This document shows positions 37,929-48,719 of a stretch of DNA of 64,000 bases, piece by piece. How positions within the stretch are numbered: the first letter of the stretch is position 1; each line of letters opens with the position of its first letter. The translations under genes were made by a program, and so were the position numbers. The notes below the pieces were generated by a model. It was not told the DNA's origin. It was given only the letters and a program-made list of their open reading frames with translations, and did no database searches. Source of the stretch: Siphonodentalium dalli (taxonomy: Eukaryota > Mollusca > Scaphopoda > Gadilida > Siphonodentaliidae); the NCBI GenBank assembly GCA_032622095.1, contig CP136069.1, forward strand, positions 18,925,326-18,989,325, in the 5' to 3' direction.

Positions 37929-37995
37929 AATCATAAGTAATTTGAGCTATGAGACAAAATGCCTACAAAAATTCAATGAAAACAAATTTCACAGG
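37929..37995 (+). repeat. Right member of the direct repeat flanking the 37-bp array
   Basis: AATCATAAGTAATTTGAGCT, then GAGACAAAATGCCTAC and ATTCAATGAAAACA, ending AAATTTCACAGG. It is a shortened direct copy of 24792-24879. It starts 60 bp after the last satellite unit, and a family B MITE follows immediately. Confidence 0.85.
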
Positions 37996-37997
37996 TA

Positions 37998-38214
37998 CAG
38001 TAATGCTCTAATTAATCGACTCCTTATTATATAAAACACAGCAGAATTATGGGTAACTTTTCAGGATTTAGTCGCAAATATGGCTTGTTGCCATTCATCG
38101 GAAAGCTCTCGGGGCTTTCCGATGAATGGCAACAAGCCATATTTCCGACTAAATCCTGAAAAGTTACCCATAATTCTGCTGTGTTTAAGGAGTCGATTAA
38201 TTAGAGCATTACTG
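37998..38214. mobile_element. Family B MITE, full palindrome, next to the minisatellite
   Basis: TA|CAGTAATGCTCTAATTAAT ... GCATTACTG|TA. The left arm carries a small insertion (TTATTATATAAAACACAGC). Confidence 0.89.
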
Positions 38215-38222
38215 TATGCAGG

Positions 38223-38670
38223 CAAGCCTGAGTTTAGCGTGCATGTCATTTGCAGAATGAGGTCCACAGAGGGTAAATCTAGTGACGCTATTCCGCATAG
38301 TGGGCTAGAATCACCAAATTCACCCTCTGGGAACCTCATTCTGCTTAGGCCACATCTGCTATGGGAGACATGATTCCTAAATGGTGAATATTGTGATGTA
38401 CACCCATTGGGAACTTCGATTATGCAATGTGTCATCTGCCAATTTGGGAATATAGAGAAACTAAACTAAAAAAGAAATAGAATCTATGTGAAGAAGTTTC
38501 TATAAAAATCTGATCATAAAGAAACTATCCAGAGAAGATGAGGTCTAAGCAGAATTATGTCCCCAGAGGGTGAATTTAGTGATGTTAGCCTGCTATGCAG
38601 GATAGCGTCATTAAATTCACCCTCTGGAGACCTCATTCTGCAAATGACAGGCACCTTTTTCTCAGGCCTG
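38223..38670. mobile_element. Family A MITE, long form
   Basis: It starts CAAGCCTGAGTTTAGCGTG only 9 bp after a family B copy and ends CTCAGGCCTG. Both hairpins and the middle block are present. Confidence 0.88.
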
Positions 38671-38846
38671 GAGGTAGGCTGAGACAAATGGGAAATTTGT
38701 ATGATTTATTGAGGGTTCTGAGACAAATTATTACAGATGACTAAGAAGCTATTTTGCCTCTGATTTATATGCTTGTATAAGAAATAGCATGTTTGATAAG
38801 AGGAGTGGCACCATGGTGGAAATATGTTGTTAGATATAGAATTTAA

Positions 38847-39050
38847 CCCTTTCATGACTGGAGCCATGCTGGTGCTGCATTAAAGATCCTGTGCTAGTGC
38901 ATTATCTTATATATGCGAGTCTCCCATAGGGTCAAGATAAATATTGTTAGGCCAAATAATTCTCTTATACATGCAAGGCTCACTATGGGAGACTCGCATA
39001 TATACCGGTAAGAGAATGCATTGGCACAGGGTTTTCCCAAAATGAACGGG
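38847..39050. mobile_element. TTAA-type MITE (family C), intact
   Basis: 204 bp between TTAA at 38843-38846 and 39051-39054, ends CCCTTTCATGACTGGAGCC and AAATGAACGGG. Contains two hairpin motifs. Confidence 0.85.
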
Positions 39051-39263
39051 TTAATTTCCTTTTATTTTACATATTCAATGATTTAGAGGGGCACAATAAG
39101 GCAATCAAAATGACTTTGTTTATTATTTAACATCTATTTATTGTGCCTCACAAAGTTGTAAAAAAATTTAAGTTTTTTTAAAACAACTGGTGAAGTACCG
39201 TAAAGTTATATGTTATAAATAAAATATATTGTTGTAGTTCAACGTCTGGAATCCTCAATACAT

Positions 39264-39679
39264 CCAAGTCTGAATTAATGTGTCTGACATTTGCATAGCA
39301 GGCTAGCGTTACCAAATTCACCCTCTGGGGACCTCATTCTGCTTAGGTCTCAACTGCCATAGGAGACATATGGATTCAGATTGAAGTCCCCCAGTTGAAG
39401 TTGGTGATGTGCACCCATTAGTCACTTTGATTATGAATATTATCTTCTGCAAATAAGGGGATATAGAAACTGAACAGAAGGGAAAAAGTAACTAAAAACA
39501 ATGTTAATTTGAGACTACAGATATATACATGTACACTTCTCAAAAGATGAGGCCTATGCAGAATGAGGTCCCCAGAGGATGAATTTGGTGATGCTAGCCC
39601 ACCATGCAGGATAGCGTCACCAAATCTACCCTCTGGGGACCTCATTTTGCAAATGTCAGACACACTAAATTCAGGTTTG
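39264..39679. mobile_element. Family A MITE, 5' hairpin partly deleted
   Basis: It starts CCAAGTCTGAATTAATGTG. The first arm of the 5' hairpin is missing, and the middle block and 3' hairpin are intact. Confidence 0.82.
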
Positions 39680-39852
39680 CATGTATGGAATATGTTCAGA
39701 TAATAAGTTCAACAAACGGCAATATTTACCTTGACATTGACCTGGATGTTTGTAGCGAAATTCCCAGGGTGGGAAGGAGGAAGGACTTTACTGGAAAATT
39801 ATAGGCGGATATACATGCAGTATTGGAACCTCATTCCAGCCCCTGTAGACTA

Positions 39853-40065
39853 CAGTAATGCTCTATATAATCGACTCATTAACCACATAAGAATTATGGG
39901 TAATTTTTCAGGATTTAGTCGGAAATATGGCTTGTTGCCATTCATCGGAAAGCTCGCAGTGAGAGCTTTCCGATGAATGGCCAGAAGCCATATTTCCGAC
40001 TAAATCCTGAAAAATTACCCATAATTCTGCTGTGGTTAAGGAGTCGATTATTTAGAGCATTACTG
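39853..40065. mobile_element. Family B MITE, full palindrome
   Basis: TA|CAGTAATGCTCTATATAAT ... GCATTACTG|TA. Arms meet at GCTCGCAGTGAGAGC. Confidence 0.9.
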
Positions 40066-40069
40066 TATA

Positions 40070-40235
40070 TGGGAGTAAGATAATGCACTGGCTTACAATT
40101 AATGCCAAGGCAAATATTGTTACACCAATGTATTCTCTTATATATGCGAGGCTCTCTATGGGAGACTCACATATATAAGAGAATGCATTGGCACAGAGTT
40201 TTCACAAAATTTCAGGAAGCTCCAGTCATGGAAGA
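40070..40235. mobile_element. TTAA-type MITE (family C), left end lost
   Basis: A hairpin of ATTCTCTTATATATGCGAGG and its inverse, then AGGAAGCTCCAGTCATGGAA. It follows a family B copy. Confidence 0.78.
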
Positions 40236-41202
40236 ATTTTAAAAAAACATGAATAACACAGCGTGTGCATAAAATTCATCATTGCAACCTCTAGAATGAA
40301 AATTTAGAATTTTGACATCTGAGGTTTGGAACCCGATTACAGCCCCTGTAGAGAACCAGAAAAATCAGTTTCTGTAAAGCAGAAGTCACATAAAAAATGC
40401 CAATCAATAGGATCGCTGCAGTTGACTGAGTGACCATTCACAAGAATATCGTCCGGTTTGCATCTACGCATTTCATTGATGTTTGCAGTCAATAATATTG
40501 ACATTTCACTCAATTGTGTCATTTACGAGCTGAAACATATTAACAACACGCATAAAATACTTATCCCGTGATCGATAGAAAGTATATAGGGCAGCAATTT
40601 GTTTTCATCTTAATTAGCTTTATGTTAAATGTGCCATTATGATTTTTGTCAGACCTAGTTTCTTAGATCTCTGAATAATCAGGTCAGGCACATCCTGAAT
40701 TCCACTATTATAGTGATATTTGACCATTACCGTTTTGTTAATTTGACAAAAGAGGGATAATCCAAAATCATATTTCACACAAATATTATTCAAAATCAGG
40801 TCGCACTAATTCGGTATCATACATATAGTTTGTCCAGGAGAATGATTTATCATGAAGGCACACGATAAGCATGCAACTCCATTAGCATGCAATTAGTTAA
40901 AATATTGTTATGAAGGAGTGATTGAGTCATCCTGCTATTGTCATTTAGAACGGGATATATTAGTAATATTATAATATTATTGAATATCTAAGCTGGCGCA
41001 AAAGATTGCACAACGAATTTTGTCGGAAGACTGTTCATTCGCTGCGATATTTTTAAGAGTGACATTTGTCTGTGCACTGGTATGAGCCGTCTTCTATTCC
41101 CGACGCAAATAAAGGAAACATGAATATGTTCTAGTCAAATATCACTATAATAGTGGAATATTATCACTATAATAGTGGAATTCAGGATGTGCCTGACCTG
41201 AT

Positions 41203-41353
41203 AATCGACTCCTTAACCACAGCAGAATTATGGGTAACTTTTCAGGAGAGAGCTTTCCGATGAATGGCAACAAGCCATATTTCCCAACTAAATCCTGAAA
41301 AGTTACCCATAATTCTGCTGTGGTTATGGAGTCGATTAATTAGGGCATTACTG
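41203..41353. mobile_element. Family B MITE, end missing, inside a foldback
   Basis: Lacks the CAGTAATG start and begins ATAATCGACTCC. It has a shortened left arm, a full right arm and CATTACTG|TA. Confidence 0.82.
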
Positions 41354-41526
41354 TATAACAGTGATCAGCCTTGAGAATTCACTTCTTCCTATCAGATTAT
41401 TAGGGAGAAATGGACTATTATTAGGGAGAAGTCATATTAGGCTAAAGTTGAATTTGCTCTCTAACATCGCCTTTCTATGATCCAATAAGAATCATGCAAA
41501 TGCAAGAGCCCATTTACAATGATTAA

Positions 41527-41743
41527 CCCTATCAGTGCCAAGTCCGATTTTTGTATCAACCCATATTAAATTTACATTTCCTTGATAATTTTTCAAATTT
41601 ATTGATTATAATAATGTGATACATTGATGGAAAGAGCTCTTAGAGCTCTTTCCATCAGTGTATCACATTATTATAGCCAATAAATTTGAAAAATGATCAA
41701 GGAAATATGGGTTGATAAAAAAATTGTCTTGGCACTGAAACGG
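41527..41743. mobile_element. TTAA-type MITE (family G), full palindrome
   Basis: Between TTAA at 41523-41526 and 41744-41747. Ends CCCTATCAGTGCCAAG and CTTGGCACTGAAACGG. Arms meet at GGAAAGAGCTCTTAGAGCTC. It lies within the sequence that splits the foldback 40531-42123. Confidence 0.87.
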
Positions 41744-41966
41744 TTAAGGACACCATTATAATCAGTAAATACATTTAAAACTTGCTGTTTTGAAATATGA
41801 ATACATACTGGTATACAGGACTCGATTTAACTGGATTTGTAATACAACCTTGCCTAAACCTACATACAATGCTCATCCTGATTGGTCAGTATCATGTACG
41901 TATTCCCATGGGGACACGACCTTTGTTTTGTGGTACAATTCTAGATGTTGTGATACAATCAGGCAT

Positions 41967-41989
41967 TACCCATAATTCTGCTGTGGTTA
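41967..41989. mobile_element. Family B MITE fragment
   Basis: Only the ACCCATAATTCTGCTGTGGT block remains, at the right edge of the sequence inserted in the foldback 40531-42123. Confidence 0.7.
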
Positions 41990-42123
41990 CCAGAGATCTA
42001 AGAAACTAGGTCTGACAAAAATCATAATGGCACATTTAACATAAAGCTAATTAAGACGAAAACAAATTGCTGCCCTATATACTTTCTATCGATCACCGGA
42101 TAAGTATTTTATACGTGTTGTTA

Positions 42124-42250
42124 TATGGTAATTTTTCAACATTTAGTCGGAAATATGGTTTGTTGCAACAAGCCATATTTCCAACCAAATCCTGAAAAAA
42201 TACCCATAATTCTGCTGTGGTTAAGGAGTCAATTATTTAGGGCATTACTG
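42124..42250. mobile_element. Family B MITE, shortened left arm
   Basis: TATGGTAATTTTTCAACAT ... GCATTACTG|TA. The centre is cut to TTTGTTGCAACAAGCC. It abuts the end of the foldback 40531-42123. Confidence 0.83.
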
Positions 42251-42706
42251 TACTTACCCAACCATTGATATAGGATTTTCATAGGAGAACTGGTTATATG
42301 TCAATTCAGATTACAGGCTCCTTTATGCCACATGCCCCACCGACGATGAATAAAGGCTCCCAAAGGGAGCCTGTTTCAGCTAGTGGTTTTTTATATGGGT
42401 TGCATGATACATATTGGATCATAGAAGGGTGATATTGGGGTGTAAATTAAACTTTAGCCATTGTTTCTTCTCGACTTCTCCCTAATAACCAAACAGGGCG
42501 AAGTGACTTCTCCCAATTTTAAACCTCTACGCTGGTCCCTGCACAACAAATTAGCTGAAAATCACGTATCATAACTCAAGTAACTACTCATTACCTAGTG
42601 TCAAGTTGTGAGAAGGTTAATAACAGTCTCATATTTCTGTACTTTCTGCTGCATGTTGAGTTCTATCTCGGTTACTTCCTGACAATCAGCCATTGACACT
42701 GGGATG

Positions 42707-43161
42707 CAAGCATGAGTTTAGTGTGCCTGTCATTTGCAGAATGAGGTCCCCAGAGGGTGAATTTAGTGATGCTATCCCGCATAGCAGGCTAGCATCACCA
42801 AATTCACCCTCTGGGAACCTCATTCTGCATGGCCTCATCTGCTATGGGAGACATAGATTCAGATTGAGGTTCCCAAATGGTTAAAAAGGTGATGCGTAAC
42901 CATTGGGAACCTCAATTATGCAATGTGTCATCTGCCAATTTGGGGATATTAGAGAAATTAAACAATAAAAAAGAAATAGAATATAAGTTTCTATAGAAAT
43001 ATGATAATAAAGAAACTTTCCAAAGAAGATGGGGCCTAAGCAGAATGTGGTCCCAAGAGGGTGAATTTATTGATGCTAGCCCAGTATGCGGAATCCCAAT
43101 TATATCACCTTCTGGGACCTAGCTCATTCTGGAAATGATAGACACCCTATAATCAAGCCTG
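42707..43161. mobile_element. Family A MITE, long form
   Basis: It starts CAAGCATGAGTTTAGTG, with both hairpins and middle block. The 3' hairpin is degraded (CCTTCTGGGACCTAGCTC). Confidence 0.85.
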
Positions 43162-43330
43162 CTGAGACAGACTAATCTGAGTGTCATTAGTTAGTCAGCA
43201 GTCAAAATGGAGTTGTCCCCACCATGGATCCCAGCCAGAACACATTCATTATAATTATGAACATTACCCAGCATCAATAGTACTAAGTGCAAGCAAACTC
43301 AGAACAAGAGTGGGTGTGTCGGGAGAAATA

Positions 43331-43498
43331 CAGTAATGACCTAAGTAATCGACTCCTTAACCACAGCAGAATTATGGGTAACTTTTCAGGATTTAGTCGG
43401 AAATATGGCTTGTTGCCATTCATTGGAAAGCTCTCCCCGAGAGCTTTACGATGAATGGCAACAAGCCATATTTCCGATTAAATCCTGAAAACTTACCC
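43331..43498. mobile_element. Family B MITE, right end lost
   Basis: TA|CAGTAATGACCTAAGTAAT, a full left arm and a partial right arm ending CTGAAAACTTACCCA. Confidence 0.84.
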
Positions 43499-44016
43499 AC
43501 ACTTACTTCACACATTTTGGTTATAACTTACATGTAATCGAAACAAAGAGTTATTTCTTATAATTTAATCCATCATTGCACCATAAGTAGAAGGTAGAAT
43601 TAAACAAGCATATAACTTTAGATAATGTCCGATGAAAAAGACACATAACTTGAAGTTCAAACCTGAGACACGCTGTCACTCAAACATCTTTTTATGAATT
43701 GATCAAGTGGCATCATAAATTCATTGCTTTGGCAAGTAAACAGAATTAGAACGGGCTTTTGTTTTTATTGAAAAATATGTTGTCAAATTGAATGAAAACT
43801 GTGACGGTTTGATGAAATTCTCTATTTTTTGTTTGAAAATAGAAAACATTATTAACAAAAAGCACTTTTCTGTTAATGCTCAAATGTACATGGACATGGG
43901 ACATTCTAGCACTTAAGTGATGAGAACACAATGCTAGAATGGTGTTTCATTGGGAAGTAACATTAATAGAAGAGGTTTATAGTCGAAACAGCAGCTATCT
44001 AGCAAATAGCCATATA
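43499..44016. other. No gene or repeat recognised
   Basis: About 520 bp, AT-rich, between two family B remnants. A 61-codon minus-strand frame has no recognisable content. Confidence 0.5.
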
Positions 44017-44046
44017 CAGTAGAGTCGATTATTTAGAGCATTACTG
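44017..44046. mobile_element. Family B MITE reduced to its two ends
   Basis: 30 bp only: TA|CAGT joined directly to AGAGTCGATTATTTAGAGCA and TTACTG|TA. The whole palindrome has been deleted. Confidence 0.75.
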
Positions 44047-44149
44047 TATGTCTAAATTTATTATTTGCCAGTCGGTGGGCAAATAATTCTTTTCCTGATA
44101 TTTTGTTGACCCATCCTATTCAAAATCTTGAACACACTGTGACTTGAAG

Positions 44150-45190
44150 GGGTATGCTCTTAATATTAAGTGAATGGTCAAAGGCAGTACTATCAGGAAA
44201 TACACAATTAGTAAGGATGGATTGGTTCCGAAAACCTAGGGTACTTCACAAAAAGCGGCTGGCAAATAAGAAAATTGAATTTTCACAAATGTTGGTGACC
44301 CCCTATCATATCTGTATGAACTCACCATGAACTGAAGGCCCAAGCTCTCAGTATTAACGGAGGGTGTGGATAAAATTTACAAGTACAGAAATGCCCTAAT
44401 TAATCAACTCCTTAACCACAGCAGAATTATGGGTAACTTTTCAGGATTTAGTCGGAAATTTGGCTTGTTGCCATTCATCGGAAAGCTCTCGGGGAGAGCT
44501 TTCCGATGAATGCCAACAAGCCATATTTCTCGGGGAGAGCTTTCCGATGAATGCCAACAAGCCATATTTCCGACTACATCCTGAAAAGTTACCCATAATT
44601 CTGCTGTGGTGAAGAAGTCGATTATTTAGGGCATTACTGTAGTTCTATCAGGAAATACACAATTTGCATGGATGAGTTGGTTCCTAAAAGCCTGGGGAAC
44701 TTTATAAAAAAAGGCAAATAAGATAGGCGAATTGTCCATTTGTAAAGGAGCCCTGATTTTAGAGTTATGCATCTTCATCCAGAATTTGGTCCGAAACCGT
44801 TGGCTTGTCGACTTTTTACTGGGCCACTGATAAGTCTTGATGGTGAAAAATAATAGTTATTAAAAAACGATATCTAATAACTCGGAGCTTTGATACCGGT
44901 AGGTGGGTTTCTCGACTCGAATCAAATATTTTTTACCCGAAACCAAACAAATAGTACTTCAGGGGCTCTAAATCGTATTATGCATCTTCAACAAAGGGTG
45001 TGGAAAGTTCTATGAGGAAGTACACAGTTGGTATGGATTGATTGGCTCCTGAGAGCTGATGGTCAGTTTGTAAAGGGCGGCTGGTTCATAAGAAAGGTGC
45101 CCCCACAATAATTGAAGTCTTGAGCAGAACCTGAGCTGAAGCCACGGCCGGGAAGGGCAATACTATTTATGTAAAGTATCCCAGGCTGTG
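44150..45190 (+). repeat. Diverged tandem repeat interrupted by a family B MITE
   Basis: Three related blocks begin near 44197, 44649 and 45024 (AGGAA(A/G)TACACA ... GGATG-TTGGTTCC ... GGCTGG or GGCAAATAAG). No open frame follows the period. Confidence 0.65.
44386..44639. mobile_element. Family B MITE with an internal duplication
   Basis: TA|CAGAAATGCCCTAATTAAT ... GCATTACTG|TA. At 254 bp it is longer than usual, because the segment TCTCGGGGAGAGCTTTCCGA and what follows to CCATATTTC occurs twice in tandem. Confidence 0.87.
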
Positions 45191-45211
45191 AAGAGCGAAC
45201 CCATCAATATA

Positions 45212-45345
45212 CAGTAATGCCCTAATTAATTGACTCCTTAACCACAGCAGAATTATGGGTAACTATTCAGGATTTAGTCGGAAATATGGCTTGTTGCCAT
45301 TCATTGGAAAGCTCTTGCTGGAGTCGATTATTTAGAGCATTACTG
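45212..45345. mobile_element. Family B MITE, right arm mostly deleted
   Basis: TA|CAGTAATGCCCTAATTAAT, a full left arm to GAAAGCTCTTGC, then GGAGTCGATTATTTAGAGCA and TTACTG|TA. Confidence 0.85.
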
Positions 45346-45464
45346 TAGCTGAGGGTTATGGGTGGACGCAAGACTGGACAGATGGTTCATTATTCTGAAA
45401 AATCACCCCCTCCCGCCACACATGTAGAAATAAAAATTCTTCTGCACTTGTATTATATTTTCAT

Positions 45465-45560
45465 ATGTCTGTCGTCTGCTTACATTTCCTGAACACCCTC
45501 CAGATCAATAATAGACTATTCCAATGTATACTTTTATAACTGAATGGGAGAATCCATTTA
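45465..45560 (+). mobile_element. Family H right-end fragment
   Basis: CCTGAACACCCTCCAGATCA, AATAGACTATTCC and TTTTATAACTGAATGGGAG blocks, ending TTTAGTGTAGAAAAAGTTAA. Confidence 0.65.
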
Positions 45561-45704
45561 GTGTAGAAAAAGTTAACAAACATCCCCAGATACTCAAATC
45601 AAGTTACCACCTCTTTGTGCAGATCACAGATCGGCGCTTCATGATTCAAAGCATTTTTGACATCACTGGAATTATGTTGGCCAAATATCGGTCTGTTTAA
45701 AAAG

Positions 45705-46205
45705 ACGATGATAATCCTATAAATGGATGTACGTCTCTAGATGTGTCCACTAAATTTCATTTCTACAACGACGTGGCATTCCCAAAATGACATAATAATA
45801 AACCATTTCCCAATATGGAGTGGATTCCTGGCGTAGTAAATGTGTATGAGAATCGTAGTATTTAAAAATAGTTTTAAATACAACAAGATGCGAAAGAATA
45901 ATCAGTCACAAATATCGTTGACTGACAACAACTCGAAGATGCATGATGTCTCATATATTGTGATGAGCAAAATGAGTCATGGATACATCACCTGTATTCA
46001 GTTTTCCAACAATAGTTGAGTTTGACAATCATGGGAAACTTGTCAACATGTCATTGACCTCAGATCTGTGAATTGATCTGTTATGCCACAAAACCAATGA
46101 AATCATGTGCGTGCTTCGACACTCCCCAATGAAATGGAGGGAATCCCATCAATTCAGTAAATGATTATGAACGAGATTTCCAGAGACGTAAATATTGTAA
46201 AATTT
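45705..46205 (-). mobile_element. Unclassified element, inverted copy of 17283-17740
   Basis: Shared blocks include GGATGTACGTCTCTAGA, ATTCAGTTTTCCAACAATAG and AATGAAATGGAGGGAATCCC. Several deleted stretches separate the two copies. No terminal duplication was identified. Confidence 0.65.
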
Positions 46206-46722
46206 TCTTTGGCTTTTTAAAGAGACTGGTCAAATATGCAATGCACCTTTATACAAGCTGATCAACCAGGGAGGCCCTGGCAGTTACACTGGTGTAAATA
46301 GGGTTCGGAGTGATAACTAGCGGATGTGGGAGGAATATATAGGAGAGAATAAAATAGACACAGCCCTGATTGGTCAATAGCCTTGTGTGCTTTTTGCATA
46401 AAAAAATTGTCACACCTCTTCCCTATGATAGCCATTATGCACAGGAATTAACCCTTTGTACTGAAGTTTGAATTTTTTGGTGTGGTCTAAAATATGACAG
46501 TATTTTTTATGCGGTTCTGACACTAGTTGTGAAAACACAAGATTTAAAGGCGAATTCCCTGCAAGACGGACATGACTTTTTTGCGTAAAAAGTTTCCCCA
46601 AATGTAAATTTTTCAGATTTAAAGAAAATTTTGGACCCAAAATTTATATTGCAAACAGAATACACTAAAACGTTAGCACTAAAACATTTACACCAGTGTA
46701 ACCTAAAAAACAATTTACTGGT
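46206..46722. other. No gene or repeat recognised
   Basis: About 520 bp. ACACTGGTGTAA near 46286 and TTACACCAGTGTAA near 46688 are inverted and might be remnants of element ends. Confidence 0.4.
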
Positions 46723-46819
46723 TAACCTCATAATGGCTGGAGAATCACATATATAAGAGAATGCATAATTGACACAGGATGTTTAATGCTGCACCAGCAC
46801 AGCTCCCATCATGAAAGGA
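46723..46819. mobile_element. TTAA-type MITE (family C), hairpin deleted
   Basis: GTTAACCTCATAATGGCTGG at the left, CACAGCTCCCATCATGAAAG and GATTAA at the right, with a half hairpin between. Confidence 0.72.
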
Positions 46820-46852
46820 TTAAGACTGAATACCTCTGGTGTCATTCATAAA

Positions 46853-46995
46853 CAGGGACGCAGGAGAAGGGGGTATGCTGGGGCACTTGCCCCCCCCCCT
46901 TGCCCTGGCCCAGGGGAGTCCAGTGGGTACCAGAAAAGTGCCCTCCTGACTGGATTAATTTCTCCCCTTGCCCTTTGGTGCTTCCGGCGTCCCTG
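46853..46995. mobile_element. hAT-like MITE, 143 bp, exact 8-bp target duplication
   Basis: Ends CAGGGACGC and GCGTCCCTG, with TTCATAAA on both sides (46845-46852 and 46996-47003). GC-rich, with a CCCCCCCCC run. CAGGG ends with 8-bp duplications are typical of hAT elements. Confidence 0.88.
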
Positions 46996-47322
46996 TTCAT
47001 AAATGGCCTAAGTTGATGTTAATGAATCTCAAACTGGCAGAATAATTTCGCCCACATTCTTTAATCAATTACGTCTACATGCCTAGAATGATTACACTGA
47101 TGGGATATATCCTATATCAGTGTGTCTATAGTAGTATTATCTCAATGGTGACAGGTATTAATTGTTGAGACATTTCTCGTTAATTGTTCTCTACTAAGAC
47201 ATTATCACTAACATGACAAGCACCTTGTTCTGACATGGTGCCCCACATTGCTGACATTCTACTCAATTTTCTTGGTTCATTTGTTTGTTTGAAACATCTT
47301 CTAATTTCAGTTCACAAACATG

Positions 47323-47697
47323 CAGGGGCGCCGGAAGCATCCAAGGGCAGGGGGGGCAGAGCTTACAAAAAGGGCACTTTTCCGCAAAAAAGGGCATTTT
47401 CTCCGCAAACTCGGGAAAATAACCATAAATTAATTGTGGCAAAAATCCCTATTTTAATGGTATTTGTCGGTTTTTATGGCCGTTTTGTGATAAAATTGAC
47501 AAAAAATTAATATTCCTTGTGAAATTGGTGGTATTTGGACCAAAAAAGTCACATTTTGCTATAAAAACACGAGATTAAACACACAAAAAGCATTTTCTGT
47601 CTCCAGAAAAAGGGCAAGTCCTGCCCCCGTTCGCCTCCCTTGGTCAAGGGCATGGGGGTCAGTTGCCCCCTCTGCCCCTCCTCTTCCGGCGCCCCTG
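47323..47697. mobile_element. hAT-like MITE, 375 bp, exact 8-bp target duplication
   Basis: Ends CAGGGGCGCCGGAAG and CTTCCGGCGCCCCTG, with CAAACATG on both sides (47315-47322 and 47698-47705). The right duplication overlaps the first bases of the family A copy at 47702. The interior carries repeated AAAAAGGGCA blocks and no transposase. Confidence 0.9.
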
Positions 47698-47701
47698 CAA
47701 A

Positions 47702-47982
47702 CATGCCTGAGAATAGTGTGTCTGTCATTTGAAGAATGAGGTCCCCAGAGGGTGAATTTAGTGACGCTATCCCGCATATCAGGCTAGCATCACTAAATTC
47801 ACCCTCTGGGGACCTCATTGTCCGATGACTCTACCCCGACACAAAGAAAACTAACAATATCTGATTATATATAATTCCACATACACATGTATCTATTGAT
47901 TATTTTCCATGTGCATTTCTTGTGTATTTATATAATGTGTAAAGCGCTTAGGGCCCCTTGCGGGGGATAGGCGCTATATAAA

Positions 47983-48014
<32 letters not shown>

Positions 48015-48351
48015 TGCTTAGGAATCATCTTCTCTGGATAGTCTCTTTACTATCAAATTTCTATAGAAACCTTTTCATACAGATTCTATTTCTTTTTTAG
48101 TTTAGTTTCTCTATATCGCCAAATTGGCAGACGACACATTGCATAATGTTCCCAATAGTTGTAAATCACAATATTCACCGTTTGAGAACGTCAATCTAAG
48201 TCTATGTCTCCCATAGCATATGAGGCCATGCAGAATGAGGTTCCCAGAGGGGGAATTTGGTGATGCTAGCCTGCTATGCAGGATAGCGTCACTAAACTCA
48301 CCCTCTGGGGACCTCATTATGTAAATGACAGGCACACTAAACTCAGACTTG
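47702..48351. mobile_element. Family A MITE interrupted by a SINE-like insert
   Basis: The copy begins CATGCCTGAGAATAGTGTGT and ends CTCAGACTTG. After the first hairpin (CCTCATT at 47819) it is broken by 47820-48013 and resumes at CTGCTTAGG. Confidence 0.85.
47820..48013 (+). mobile_element. SINE-like or 5'-truncated L2-type retroelement insert
   Basis: Its 3' part, TGTAAAGCGCTTAGGGCCCC ... AGGCGCTATATAAAT, matches the conserved tail shared by V-type SINEs and L2-like LINEs of aquatic animals. It ends in an (ATT)n tail at about 47984-48013. The first ~110 bp are not recognised and could be a degraded SINE head. It sits inside a family A MITE, so it is younger than that copy. Confidence 0.7.
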
Positions 48352-48649
48352 CATTTCACAAGTGTTCAAGGTTTATAAAAGTCGGGAAAAATGATCATAA
48401 TTTTTTTCTAGAAATTACATGATAGTTAACATTACGCCAATATAAATAAATTGCTAGATTTACATCCAATTTTTCAGCAAAATTGAGCAGGAGGACGAAT
48501 TTTATTTTTTATATTTTATTCTTCAAACAAGGCGACTTAGATTTTCCAATTTGATAAAAATTGATTGATTAATGGGTCATTGAAATGTAATTTGACTGTT
48601 AAGGCATGCGAAAAAACTTTACATAAAAGATATCCAAACACAAAAAAAA

Positions 48650-48719
48650 ATGTATATAAGAGAATGCACTGGCACAGGATCCTTAAAGCTGCACCAGTGC
48701 CGCTCCAGTCATCAAAGGG
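48650..48719. mobile_element. TTAA-type MITE (family C), right half
   Basis: TATAAGAGAATGCACTGGCA ... CTCCAGTCATCAAAGGG|TTAA. Confidence 0.75.

Larger units (their letters stand above)
40531..42123. mobile_element. Foldback element split by an 0.8-kb insertion
   Basis: The left arm is continuous at 40531-40735. Its inverse occurs as two pieces: 41130-41203 (ending CAGGATGTGCCTGACCTGAT) and 41990-42123 (CAGAGATCTAAGAAACTAGG onward). Between them lie two family B pieces and a family G palindrome. One ATATCACTATAATAGTGGAA segment is duplicated in the right arm. Confidence 0.83.
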
